From: Rhodospirillaceae bacterium UBA3470
GTDB taxonomy: Bacteria; Pseudomonadota; Alphaproteobacteria; Rhodospirillales; Casp-alpha2
NCBI GenBank assembly: GCA_002378125.1
Contig: DFRF01000155.1
Coordinates: forward strand, 1 to 27,588
Reading direction: 5' to 3'
DNA length: 27,588 nucleotides
The notes beneath the pieces were generated by a model. That model ran no database searches. It saw only the letters and a program-made list of their open reading frames with translations, and was not told where the DNA came from. Positions 1 to 7,541 of this stretch are shown here, piece after piece. The translations under genes were made by a program, and so were the position numbers. Numbering within the stretch: position 1 is the stretch's first letter; the number at the start of each line of letters is the position of its first letter.

Positions 1-203
1 TTGCTATGCGGTTGGGCGAAATACAGGACAACTTCCCCGACGCTGACGTCGGCAGTTATCCGTTCTGGAACGATGGCAAGCCGGGTACCAATCTGATCGT
101 CCGCCACCCGGATCGCGATGTCGTCAACGCGGCCTGTGATGAGATCGTGCAGATGATTAAGGATCTTGGAGGCATTCCGGTCGACGCCAAACGGCCTGAA
201 TAG
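1..203 (+). CDS. C-terminal part of a CinA/MoaB-type molybdopterin-binding-fold protein (5' end outside window)
   Basis: Only the last 66 or so codons are present; the reading frame is open to the left edge, so the start lies outside. The visible segment has the pattern of the end of alphaproteobacterial proteins annotated 'competence/damage-inducible protein A' or 'molybdopterin-binding protein': a VGSYPF motif, a strand with GTNLIVRH, then a helix ending in IKDLGGIPV. These are stand-alone MoaB/MogA-fold proteins of about 250 residues and unclear physiological role; they lack the nicotinamide-nucleotide amidase domain of full CinA. It ends 13 bp before the convergent bluB. The family call is from pattern recognition of a short piece, so the fold is fairly sure and the function is not. 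Confidence 0.7.
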   Translation, partial: AMRLGEIQDNFPDADVGSYPFWNDGKPGTNLIVRHPDRDVVNAACDEIVQMIKDLGGIPVDAKRPE

Positions 204-216
204 CCGCAGGCAATCG

Positions 217-876
217 TTACCGTTGAACCATAAACTTGGAGATGTCCACCCGCGCTTGCCACTCGGTGCGCACTAGTTCCGGGTCCATGTGCTCTTCCTC
301 CGGATACCCGATACAGAGATAGGCGATGAACTGCCAGGTGTCCGGCACGTCCAGGGTCCCGGTCACGTCAGTGGGGTCCAGGATCGAAACCCATCCGACG
401 CCGATGCCCTGCGTCCGCGCCGCCAGCCACAGGGTTTGGATGGCTCCAACCACCGAATAGGCTAAGGTTTCGGGCATGGTCCGTGAGCCCAGTCCATGGC
501 CGTGCGGCGTTTGCGTGGCGGAGAACACGGCGAGTTGTACCGGTGCCTTGTCTAGCCCGTCGAGTTTCAGCGTCGCATACAGCTTCGCCCGTTCTCCGCT
601 GTAGTTGCCCAAGGCGTCGGCATTGGTTGTCTCGAAGTTCGCCCGGATGGTGGCGCGCCGGTTTGGGTCAGCCACGTTGACGAAACGCCAGGGTTGAGAG
701 TTGCCGACGCTGGGCGCCAACGCCGAGGTCGCGATTAATTCTTCGATGAGTTTGTTGTCTACCTGATCGGTGCGGAACCGACGCACGTCCCGACGCCAGA
801 GGAACAGTTGTTCCAACTTCTCTCGGAAGGCCACGTCGAAAACGGGCGGCCGGCAAAGGTCTCCAACTCTGGCCAT
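217..876 (-). CDS. bluB: 5,6-dimethylbenzimidazole synthase (BluB), nitroreductase-fold
   Basis: A 219-residue nitroreductase-fold protein of the length expected for BluB, which splits reduced FMN with O2 to give 5,6-dimethylbenzimidazole, the lower ligand of vitamin B12. The N-terminal WRRDVRRFR segment (about residues 27-35) is the FMN-phosphate-binding signature of BluB. The centre carries SALAPSVGNSQPWRF, and the region around GLGSRTMPETLAYSVVGAIQ is characteristic of BluB rather than general nitroreductases. GVGWVSILDP lies in the C-terminal half. The ATG at 876 gives the usual family N-terminus; I see only a weak ribosome-binding site. It faces the preceding gene tail to tail and is probably transcribed alone. 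No other cobalamin gene and no recognisable cobalamin riboswitch is in view upstream. Confidence 0.9.
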   Translation of the reverse strand: MARVGDLCRPPVFDVAFREKLEQLFLWRRDVRRFRTDQVDNKLIEELIATSALAPSVGNSQPWRFVNVADPNRRATIRANFETTNADALGNYSGERAKLYATLKLDGLDKAPVQLAVFSATQTPHGHGLGSRTMPETLAYSVVGAIQTLWLAARTQGIGVGWVSILDPTDVTGTLDVPDTWQFIAYLCIGYPEEEHMDPELVRTEWQARVDISKFMVQR

Positions 877-1127
877 CCGGTCACTTTAGAGCGCCTGTTC
901 GAGATGGCAATCACTGCCGAGTGCAGGGGCGTATATGTTATTGATCGATATCGGCTCGTACGCGTCGTCGGGCAGCCAGTACCTGGTCGCAATAACTGAG
1001 GATGGCGTATGGTTAGGTTTCGCCGTCCTCTTTCATGGCGTGGGCATTTGGCGTGCGCGCCACGTGCGCGATTATATAAGAGTACTCCTAACGCCGTGAG
1101 GCCAGTGCAATGTAGGCCTCGATCATG

Positions 1128-1237
1128 ACGTGCCGTTGCTTCTCCCCGGTTAACATCTTTGTAGGGTCCCTGGTCGGGGGAAACTCGTCAGGTCCGGACT
1201 TGAAAGCGGATGATAGCCGGCCTAGGCTCGGGCCGAT
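1128..1237 (+). ncRNA. Possible diverged or degenerate SRP (4.5S-type) RNA
   Basis: The stretch between bluB and the tRNA carries two sequence marks of bacterial small SRP RNA in the right order: GTTGCTTCTCCC at 1135-1146, resembling the 5' arm, and GTCAGGTCCGGA at 1187-1198, the usual 5' strand of the Ffh-binding loop. The 3' strand expected next (GGAAGCAGC or similar) is not intact; the sequence reads GAAAGCGGATGATAGCC instead. TTCTCCC (1140-1146) can pair with GGGGGAA (1176-1182). I read this as either a divergent SRP RNA, a decayed copy, or coincidence. The genuine ffs gene of alphaproteobacteria usually lies next to dnaX, which is not here. Confidence 0.3.
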
Positions 1238-1324
1238 GCGGGCGTGGTGAAATTGGTAAACACAAGGGACTTAAAATCCCTCGGCCTTACGGCCTTGTCG
1301 GTTCAAGTCCGACCGCCCGCACCA
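1238..1324 (+). tRNA. tRNA-Leu (anticodon UAA), CCA encoded
   Basis: A full class II tRNA cloverleaf can be drawn. The acceptor stem pairs GCGGGCG (1238-1244) with CGCCCGC (1314-1320), followed by discriminator A and an encoded CCA. The D arm contains AAATTGGTAAA. The anticodon stem AGGGA/TCCCT encloses the loop CTTAAAA, placing TAA at positions 34-36, which reads UUA and UUG leucine codons. A variable arm (CGGCCTTACGGCCTTG region) of the length found in tRNA-Leu is present, and the T arm contains GGTTCAAGTCC. It stands alone. The AT-rich stretch just after it may be an old integration scar. Confidence 0.95.
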
Positions 1325-1567
1325 CTTCTCAGGCAACACTAAGGCTAACACTTTGGAACTCAATTGAATCAATGACTTAGGTTTGCCTTAGTTCATTGTA
1401 AAGGGGCATTAATGTTCTACACTTTGTGCTACACCACTTTAGTCCACTCAGGTCCCCTTAAGACCACTTTAGACCCCACTCAATTACCCCTCACAGATAG
1501 CCTCTAGAATCCATTTTAAGAGTCATACAGAGTCATTCTTCTGAGGGGGCTTTGGGGTACGAGGAAA
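1325..1567. other. AT-rich non-coding stretch downstream of tRNA-Leu with a short imperfect direct repeat
   Basis: No credible gene lies here. The composition is more AT-rich than the flanking genes and the stretch is rich in short recurring words such as CACTTT, CTAAGG and CACTCA. ACCACTTTAGTCCACTCA (1433-1450) recurs imperfectly as ACCACTTTAGACCCCACTCA (1463-1482). Related CTACACTTTG/GCTACACC words stand just before. Sequence of this character 3' of a tRNA is often left by integrative elements, but I found no second copy of the tRNA 3' end in the window and no integrase, so an excised or decayed element is only one reading. Confidence 0.35.
1433..1482. repeat. Imperfect tandem direct repeat, two units about 30 bp apart
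   Basis: Two units, ACCACTTTAGTCCACTCA at 1433-1450 and ACCACTTTAGACCCCACTCA at 1463-1482, share their first ten bases exactly and their last six. They could be binding sites, a recombination footprint near the tRNA, or chance in a low-complexity stretch. Confidence 0.4.
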
Positions 1568-3208
1568 TCACCGCGCGCTCCCAGCATAGGGTGACACATC
1601 CCTCAGATCGAGCTTCAGGTGAATCAGCGCTGGGCCCGAGTGGTCCATAGCGCCCTGGAGGGCGAGTTCGAAGTCTGCCGTCTTATCTACAGTGAAAGCG
1701 GCCATCCCGTAGCCATCGGCCAGTTTGGCGAAGTCTGGGCTAACCAAGCGGGTGCCGAAGTCCCAGTTCTCGAAGCGTTTCTGCTGACCGACAAGGATAG
1801 AGCCCCAGCCAGCGTTGTCGCACACGATTATGGTGACCGCTAGTTGTTCTTGGACGATGGTCGCTGCCTCTTGGCCGGTCATCAGGAAACCACCGTCGCC
1901 GACCCAGGCGAAAACGGGACGTTTTGGATCGGCGCAGGCCGCGCCTATGGCGCCGGGCACACCGTATCCCATGGCCCCGGAGACGGGACCAAAACTAGAG
2001 ACGGGCGCGTTACAGCGGTAGTAGCGGTGCAACCAGCGCCCGAAGGTGCCGGCGTCGCAGGAGAGGATCGCATCGTCGGGGACTAGGCGCTGGAAGGTGG
2101 TAATCACTTGAGCTAGGTCGACATCACCCTGAACAGTAATTTCACCGGGTTCGGCGAAGGCCGCTTCCTCAGCGTGAATGGCGTCGCGCCAGGCCAGGCG
2201 TTCGATGGACGGTGTGAAGTTGGCTAGGGCTTCGGTGAGCGCGGTCATCGCCGATTTGGCGTTGGCGCCCATTGCTACGTCGGCCTGCCATTGTGAGAAC
2301 ACTGCGGCGTCTGGGTATGCCATGATCATCTTCTGATCATCGCGGATCAGCGTGTAGTCAGAGCTGGTCGCGCTGTCCAGTCGGCAGCCAATGTTGATCA
2401 CTAGGTCACAGGCCTCCCAGGCCTCCCTCTGGTAGGGTAGGCGGTTGAGCGTCAATTGCCCACAGTAGGCCTCGTGGTCGTTCGGAAAAACGTCCTGTTG
2501 GCGATAGGCGGTAATGACACCTGCGCCGGTGGCTGCGGCGAGGGATTGGAGTTCCGTGTAGGCATCCTCAAAGGCGATTGTCTCACCGGCTAAGATGATG
2601 GGATGGGCGGCGCCTTGGATCAGCGTTACGGCAGTGGCGATGGCGGCCGGCTCTGCACCGAGCATTACGGGCGGTGCGGGCTTGGGGATTACGGGCGTGC
2701 CCGTGTCGCCGTCCAGGATGTCCTTAGCTAGTGCGACCACCACGGGCCCGGGGCGACCGCTGACGGAGAGATCGAGGGCGCGTGCGGTCACGTCCGCCAA
2801 TTCATTAAAAGATGCTACGTCAAACACGGCCTTAGCGATGGGACCGTACATGCCGAGATAATCGATCTCTTGAAACGCTTCGCGGCCTTTCTGGGCGCGT
2901 GGGATGTTGGCGATGAATAGCACCAGTGGACGGGATGCCTGCATGGCCGTGTGCACCCCCAGCGCGGCATTTGCCGCACCCGGCGCACGGCTGACGAAGA
3001 CGCAGGCGGGTTTGCGCTGGATCGCACCGGAAACCTCGGCGGCGAACACGGCGGACTGCTCCAAGCGTGTCGGCACGGCGCGAATTTCGTTCTGATGACG
3101 GCTGAGTGCTTCCAGGATCGTGACGTAGGTGCCACCGGCTACGAAATAAACATGTTCGACGCCTCGGGACAACATCGTTTCAACGACGACTTCTCCGCCG
3201 TTCAGCAT
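1568..3208 (-). CDS. Thiamine-diphosphate-dependent decarboxylase/lyase, acetolactate-synthase-like, substrate unknown
   Basis: A 546-residue three-domain ThDP enzyme of the acetolactate synthase/benzoylformate decarboxylase superfamily. The catalytic glutamate that activates ThDP is Glu50 (PTRLEQSA). The Mg-ThDP motif runs from GDGGF (437-441) to DNAGWGS (464-470). The segment SRAPGAANAALGVHT (73-87) replaces the TSGPG-type loop of true acetolactate synthase, and the usual FAD-binding and herbicide-site landmarks are not evident. Reactions in this group include decarboxylation of 2-oxoacids and carboligation; I cannot name the substrate. The start is well supported: AAGGAG lies 9 nt before the ATG. 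It is the last of the minus-strand genes below the kinase-enolase pair but is separated from them by the PagL-like gene and gaps, so co-transcription is not shown. Confidence 0.8.
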   Translation of the reverse strand: MLNGGEVVVETMLSRGVEHVYFVAGGTYVTILEALSRHQNEIRAVPTRLEQSAVFAAEVSGAIQRKPACVFVSRAPGAANAALGVHTAMQASRPLVLFIANIPRAQKGREAFQEIDYLGMYGPIAKAVFDVASFNELADVTARALDLSVSGRPGPVVVALAKDILDGDTGTPVIPKPAPPVMLGAEPAAIATAVTLIQGAAHPIILAGETIAFEDAYTELQSLAAATGAGVITAYRQQDVFPNDHEAYCGQLTLNRLPYQREAWEACDLVINIGCRLDSATSSDYTLIRDDQKMIMAYPDAAVFSQWQADVAMGANAKSAMTALTEALANFTPSIERLAWRDAIHAEEAAFAEPGEITVQGDVDLAQVITTFQRLVPDDAILSCDAGTFGRWLHRYYRCNAPVSSFGPVSGAMGYGVPGAIGAACADPKRPVFAWVGDGGFLMTGQEAATIVQEQLAVTIIVCDNAGWGSILVGQQKRFENWDFGTRLVSPDFAKLADGYGMAAFTVDKTADFELALQGAMDHSGPALIHLKLDLRDVSPYAGSAR

Positions 3209-3505
3209 GATCGAGCGCTCCTTGTTGAATGGTGATCAGGTATTTGTTGAGCGTGCCGTAGAGTGGCAATGACCCGGTGGCACAGCCCACGTTCGTGCCA
3301 CTGAGGGTCTTGGCGTCGATTAAGGAAACCGCGACCGGTTGAGTTGCGTTGCTCGACATGATCAATCGCGCTGTCACGGCAGCGGCTATCGAATGCATGG
3401 AGACCTGTCTCGGGTTGGGAAACCAGGGTTGTCACCTTTAGTAGCAGTGAGAACGATTAACTCAAAATTTTCGTCCGACGGTTGTTATTAGTCCTTGTCG
3501 GTAGC
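3209..3505. other. Intergenic gap between the PagL-like gene and the ThDP enzyme
   Basis: About 300 bp. It probably contains the promoter of the ThDP enzyme, whose ribosome-binding site lies at its lower edge. A minus-strand frame from ATG 3359 to 3180 would encode 59 residues and overlap the enzyme start by 29 bp; it has no recognisable motif and I do not call it. Confidence 0.4.
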
Positions 3506-4327
3506 TCATAACATGTAGCCGTAACGAATGCCTATGTTCTCCAGCCCTTCGTTCAATACTCTGTCATGACGACCTTCTGCCGAACCATCTGCAACGTTCT
3601 TCTTGCACAGACTGGCGTTTGAGGAATGGTCGAAATGTAACATTAGGGAATGGCGTTTGTAGAAGCGGTATCCAACGTTCACCGACTCTCGAAAAAGCAG
3701 TCGGCAACCGAGTGATTTGCTCCGGTCATCAACACCGACCAAATGGCCGTCATGAATCATGCCCCCCCAGCCGATCTCAAAAAACCAGTCGTCCAAGAAT
3801 GACCAATCCCAGGTCAATCCGAAATAGGCTTGGCTGGTATCGCCGCTGGAGTTGTAGCTTATGCCGAGATGCGGCCTGGGCGACCACACGAAGCCAAACA
3901 TGTCGGGCGACGCAAATAGTAGCTCAAAGTTGGTATCGATGCCGCTTTCATCTTGTGACGAAAACGGCCCCGTGTCGTGGACTAGTGCTCCAATGCGAAA
4001 CTCAGACAAAAGATCGGATACCTTCCAACTTCCACCATTATCCAAGACTGTGGCTGGTATGGCGCGTGCCGCTGCCTGTCGGGGAAACGCAGACGCGGAT
4101 GTTGCTCGGGTCAAGCCGGTGGTCGACTGAGCGTTTGGAGCTACACGGGCGGCGAAGGGATGCCTTTGGTTGAGCAAGCTTTGCATGTTGTACAAACCGC
4201 CACGGAATTGCGCTTGCGCCGATGAGTGCGATTCCGCCACGACGCTTATACTGATCACACAAGCTAATAGCGCGCCAGATGCGACCAATTTGCGTGCTGA
4301 GATTTTCGGCATAGCTTTCTCCGTCAC
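3506..4327 (-). CDS. PagL-like lipid A 3-O-deacylase (acyloxyacyl hydrolase family), outer membrane
   Basis: A 273-residue exported protein. Residues 1-40 form a Sec signal: positively charged start, a hydrophobic stretch LVASGALLACVISISVVA, then AQAQ as a likely cleavage site. Residues 41-100 are a poorly conserved linker; 108-273 is a beta-barrel with alternating aromatic strands and a C-terminal aromatic-rich strand (IGIRYGYML). The PagL active-site pattern is visible: His234 and Ser236 in FDHSSNASL, with Glu263 in NEGLENIG as the likely third residue. PagL enzymes remove the 3-O-linked acyl chain from lipid A in the outer membrane. The catalytic His-Ser to Glu spacing is longer here because of a Cys-containing loop. 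An internal ATG at 4312 (MPKISARK) is an equally good start. Its neighbours do not suggest a partner. Confidence 0.72.
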   Translation of the reverse strand: MTEKAMPKISARKLVASGALLACVISISVVAESHSSAQAQFRGGLYNMQSLLNQRHPFAARVAPNAQSTTGLTRATSASAFPRQAAARAIPATVLDNGGSWKVSDLLSEFRIGALVHDTGPFSSQDESGIDTNFELLFASPDMFGFVWSPRPHLGISYNSSGDTSQAYFGLTWDWSFLDDWFFEIGWGGMIHDGHLVGVDDRSKSLGCRLLFRESVNVGYRFYKRHSLMLHFDHSSNASLCKKNVADGSAEGRHDRVLNEGLENIGIRYGYML

Positions 4328-4836
4328 GACGACCTCTAGATAAAGACGAAGATGACGCGCACCTCAATGATTTTTTCTGCATCCAGCGAACGTACGATGA
4401 GGATAATAACGACCTTGCTCTGATCTATGTATCAACTCCAGATGGAGAAGTTGGCTTGGAAGACACTCGAAGTACATGTTTTTGACGGCATCCCCTATAA
4501 TGTTGTCGACATGATTTGATATACGGAAATGCGGCGCTGATGCCTGCTGGGTCCAGTCGCGAAAGGCGCCATCATGCGTCGGGTTTGTAGTGAGGAACGG
4601 GTTTTGGTGGGTCTGGGCCAGTGCTAAATCTTTGGTAAAATTCTACTCATCAATTAACAACCGCGGATAGTCCGGGCCGGTCTGGGGGGGTGCGGAAATG
4701 GCGCTGATCAGCGCCGACAATATCCAAGTGAGGCTGTTTCGCTAGGATACTTAGCTGGTGATATTAAGGAATTTCATCGATTTATTTATCAATCGCATCA
4801 GTGGTGAAGCGACGACGAACGAATAGGCTTTCCTCG
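4328..4836. other. Intergenic gap of about 500 bp, possibly holding a decayed coding fragment
   Basis: No intact gene. On the plus strand a frame from about 4317 to a stop near 4486 is acidic and protein-like (RTYDEDNNDLALIYVSTPDG) but lacks an ATG and a ribosome-binding site, so it may be a relic or chance. The rest, including a G7 run near 4685-4691, shows nothing I can name. The promoter of the PagL-like gene must lie at the left end. Confidence 0.35.
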
Positions 4837-6156
4837 CTAACTCCAAGGGAAAGAACTCCGTGGTGGCAGGTTGCCATCAACCGGTTGAGTGCCGCCTGAT
4901 GTTTGGTTAAGGGTTTCGGCGATGCGCAACCCTTCGTTCCATTTGCCCATACGTTCCGAGCGGGCGAAGGATCCAACTTTCAACTGCTTGACACCCCAGC
5001 CAACGCCAAGATGAACAATAGTCACGTCCTCAGTTTCGCCGGACCGAGCCGAGATGATGGCGCCGTACCCAGCCTTTTCGGCGGCATCAAAGGCTGCTTT
5101 GGTCTCGGAAAGCGTGCCTGCTTGGTTTGGCTTGATCAAAACCGCGTTGCATGCTGATACCTTGGCGGCCGCGTCGACGCGATCTGCGTTGGTGACTAGG
5201 AAATCATCGCCGACGACCTGAACCCGTTTGCCCACGGCCCAGGTGAACCGGACGAGTCCGTCCGGGTCATCCTCACCCAAAGGGTCTTCGACTGACACGA
5301 TGGGATAGCGTTCGACCCAGTCGACAAGCATGCCGCAGAGGGCATCGGAATCCATCTCCTGTTTGTCGCGGGATAGTTTGTAGCGGCGTTCGGCGCCAAA
5401 TTCAGATGCAGCGATGTCCAAAGATATAGCCACGTCCTGTCCCGGCGTCCGCCCGGATTTTTCAATAGCTGAAACGAGAACGTCCAAGCCCTCTTCGTTG
5501 CTGTCGAACGCGGGCCAAAAACCACCTTCGTCGGCAACGCCTTCGAGACGGCCAGACTCACTCAGCAAAGTTCCGGCGGCGCGATAAACCTCGGCCGTCC
5601 AGTCGAGCGCTTCGGCAAAGCTGGATGCGCCCACCGCGATAACCATGAAATCCTGAATGTCGACCCGGCCCGCGGCGTGGGCGCCGCCGCCTAAAATCTG
5701 TATTTCTGGAAGTGGTAAAACGGTGCCATCGCTATGCCCCATAAGAGGACCGAGATATTGCCAGAGAGGGATTTTCTCGGCCGCGGCTGCCGCATTTAGG
5801 ACGGCCATAGATGTAGCGATAAGGGCATTTCCGCCTAGCCGGCTCTTGTCTGTCATGCCATCCAATTCGCGTAAGACGTTGTCGATTTCCTCTTGATCGC
5901 GTACGTCCTTACCCTTCAAGGCTAGGTGTATCTCCGAGTTAACCGCTGCCACTGCGCCCTTAACGTCGAGGCCGCCAAAGGCTTCGCCACCGTCACGGCG
6001 CTCCACTGCCTCGCCGGTACCGGTCGATGCTCCTGCCGGTGCGATGGCCCGCCCAATCGCACCAAAACGAAGGGTCACGTCGACCTCGACCGTTGGTCGT
6101 CCTCGAGAGTCCCAGATCCTGCGACCATGCACGCGTTTTATGGTGTATTTGCTCAA
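4837..6156 (-). CDS. Enolase paralogue with altered active site (non-glycolytic enolase-like protein)
   Basis: A 439-residue protein matching enolase over its whole length. Metal ligands are present (Asp247 in SLDIAASEF, Glu290 in VSVEDP, Asp317 in VGDDF), as are the acid/base pair (Glu210 in DEGGF, Lys342 in LIKPNQ), the mobile GASTG loop (42-46), His160, the phosphate-binding Arg371-Ser372 and Lys393. Two contacts differ: the His of the SHRSGET motif (E. coli His369) is Ala370 (SARSGET), and the Glu of QEFM is Asp169 (QDFM). The loop around 150-168 is also unusual. I infer that it binds a phosphorylated acid but not 2-phosphoglycerate in the normal way. The start is TTG, overlapping the kinase stop by 4 nt (TTGA), with a strong GGAGGAGGGAG site just upstream, so it is translationally coupled to the kinase. 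Confidence 0.85.
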   Translation of the reverse strand: MSKYTIKRVHGRRIWDSRGRPTVEVDVTLRFGAIGRAIAPAGASTGTGEAVERRDGGEAFGGLDVKGAVAAVNSEIHLALKGKDVRDQEEIDNVLRELDGMTDKSRLGGNALIATSMAVLNAAAAAEKIPLWQYLGPLMGHSDGTVLPLPEIQILGGGAHAAGRVDIQDFMVIAVGASSFAEALDWTAEVYRAAGTLLSESGRLEGVADEGGFWPAFDSNEEGLDVLVSAIEKSGRTPGQDVAISLDIAASEFGAERRYKLSRDKQEMDSDALCGMLVDWVERYPIVSVEDPLGEDDPDGLVRFTWAVGKRVQVVGDDFLVTNADRVDAAAKVSACNAVLIKPNQAGTLSETKAAFDAAEKAGYGAIISARSGETEDVTIVHLGVGWGVKQLKVGSFARSERMGKWNEGLRIAETLNQTSGGTQPVDGNLPPRSSFPWS

Positions 6157-7166
6157 CGGTCCAACTCCCTCCTCCAGGCGACGGCCACATCTTCAAGGTG
6201 TAGGATCGGATTGGAAAGCAGCGCTTTTGCTGTGTCTCGAACCCGGTCTTTATCCACTTTCTTGGTGATGTATTCGACCGGGGATTTACCGTCCACGCGT
6301 GCCAGAAACAAGCCGGGAAGAAGACGGGCCGCGCGCGTTTCGATGTGTTGCGCGTGGTCACAATTCGCGATTGCCGCCATGTAAGATCGGGTCATGGATA
6401 AAAAGTCGGCGAGGTAAGCGTCGGATATATTGGGCCGGTAAACGCATTTTAATAGAAAATGGTTTAGGCAGAATGCTAGATCGAACGCCGGGTCGCCGTA
6501 CCAGGCGCACTCAGCATCCAAGAATACGGGGCCGGCCGGGCCCATGAGAATATTTTTGGGACTGACGTCGCCATGAACCAAGGCAATTTGGCTGCGGGCC
6601 GTCACTTTTACCAGATCAATAAGCGCCGGCGCCACATCCGGGTGCGCGCGGGCGGTGGCCACCAGGTAGGGTTCCAGCCGGATTGCATGAAAGATCTGAT
6701 CGGTGGCGAAATGCTGGGCGGTTTCCGGGTCGTCTAGTGTAGCCATGTGAATGCTCGCTAAGGTCTCGCCCACGGCGGCGGCGAACGGCGCATCCGTGTG
6801 CCCACCCAGCAGAGCAGATTTCCAAATCGTATGGGCATTTGGCTCCAAGAATGTCATCGCAAACATCCCCGCCGCCGCGTCATGGGCGAGTATCGCTGGT
6901 GTAGCGCCAGGTACAGCATTGTTCGCGGTCTGCATCCACCGCACTTCAAAGGCGTTACGCTCGATTGGTGCAAACCAGTCTGCGGCCACCTTGAGTTTAG
7001 GCAAGGCGCGTTTAACGCAAATGGGGCCGTCCGCCAGATCGATGCACCAAATATCCGATGACACGCCACCGGGCAGGGGTACCGCCGGCAAAGGCGTCAT
7101 CCCGTCATGCAGACCACTTTTGACCAAAAAATCCCGAAATTCGGAGGGCAGGGGTGTGTCCGTCAT
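6153..7166 (-). CDS. APH/choline-kinase-fold small-molecule kinase, coupled to the enolase paralogue
   Basis: A 337-residue aminoglycoside-phosphotransferase-family protein. Visible features are a glycine-rich N-lobe (LPGGVSSDIWCIDL), the ATP-lysine segment ICVKRALPKL, the catalytic loop LVHGDVSPKNILM (HGDxxxxN) and the metal-binding segment FLDAECAWYGDPAFDLAFCLNH. The family phosphorylates hydroxyls of diverse metabolites such as choline, homoserine, methylthioribose and hydroxylysine; the substrate here is unknown. I chose ATG 7166 (MTDTPLPSEF) over the in-frame start 60 nt upstream because AAAGGA stands at the proper distance. It overlaps the enolase-like gene by 4 nt, which implies a two-gene unit in which the kinase may make the phosphorylated substrate of the enolase paralogue. 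Transcription diverges from serC. Confidence 0.85.
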   Translation of the reverse strand: MTDTPLPSEFRDFLVKSGLHDGMTPLPAVPLPGGVSSDIWCIDLADGPICVKRALPKLKVAADWFAPIERNAFEVRWMQTANNAVPGATPAILAHDAAAGMFAMTFLEPNAHTIWKSALLGGHTDAPFAAAVGETLASIHMATLDDPETAQHFATDQIFHAIRLEPYLVATARAHPDVAPALIDLVKVTARSQIALVHGDVSPKNILMGPAGPVFLDAECAWYGDPAFDLAFCLNHFLLKCVYRPNISDAYLADFLSMTRSYMAAIANCDHAQHIETRAARLLPGLFLARVDGKSPVEYITKKVDKDRVRDTAKALLSNPILHLEDVAVAWRRELDR

Positions 7167-7541
7167 GACTATCCTTTGCAGCAGCAATGAAAATAGCGAT
7201 ACGGTGGGAACTGACCCGGCATACACTTGAATGGGTGTGGACGCAAATGGTGACTAAATCGACATTGTTTGATTATCGTTGATCGCATGATTTCAATGTT
7301 CCGCGTCAGATTTAGGTCCTCTTTTCCTTAACGACCTCCCTATGAATCCCTCTCGTTCCATGGTTTGACATCGCCCTGCAATATATTTGAAATCAATTCG
7401 CCGTCTATATTTCGAAATAAACTATACGAAATTGCTGCATCGCAATATTTTATTTGACGTCAGAAGTGGATGGACCCATATGCAAGGTGGGCCACTGCCT
7501 CCCAACGGGTAGCGACCTTCTTGGAAAGAGAAGGAGATAAC
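7167..7541. promoter_or_regulatory. Divergent promoter region, kinase-enolase versus serC-serA, with a perfect palindrome
   Basis: This AT-rich intergenic block separates two divergent units and must carry both promoters. It contains a perfect 12-bp palindrome, TATTTCGAAATA, at 7408-7419 and nearby TTGA/TCAA half-sites, which could be an operator. I cannot name a regulator. On the serC side AAGGAG is 6 nt before ATG 7542. Confidence 0.4.

Noticed and set aside
3180..3359. Small minus-strand frame of 59 residues upstream of the ThDP enzyme
   Set aside because: No motif, no clear ribosome-binding site, and it overlaps the well-supported enzyme start.
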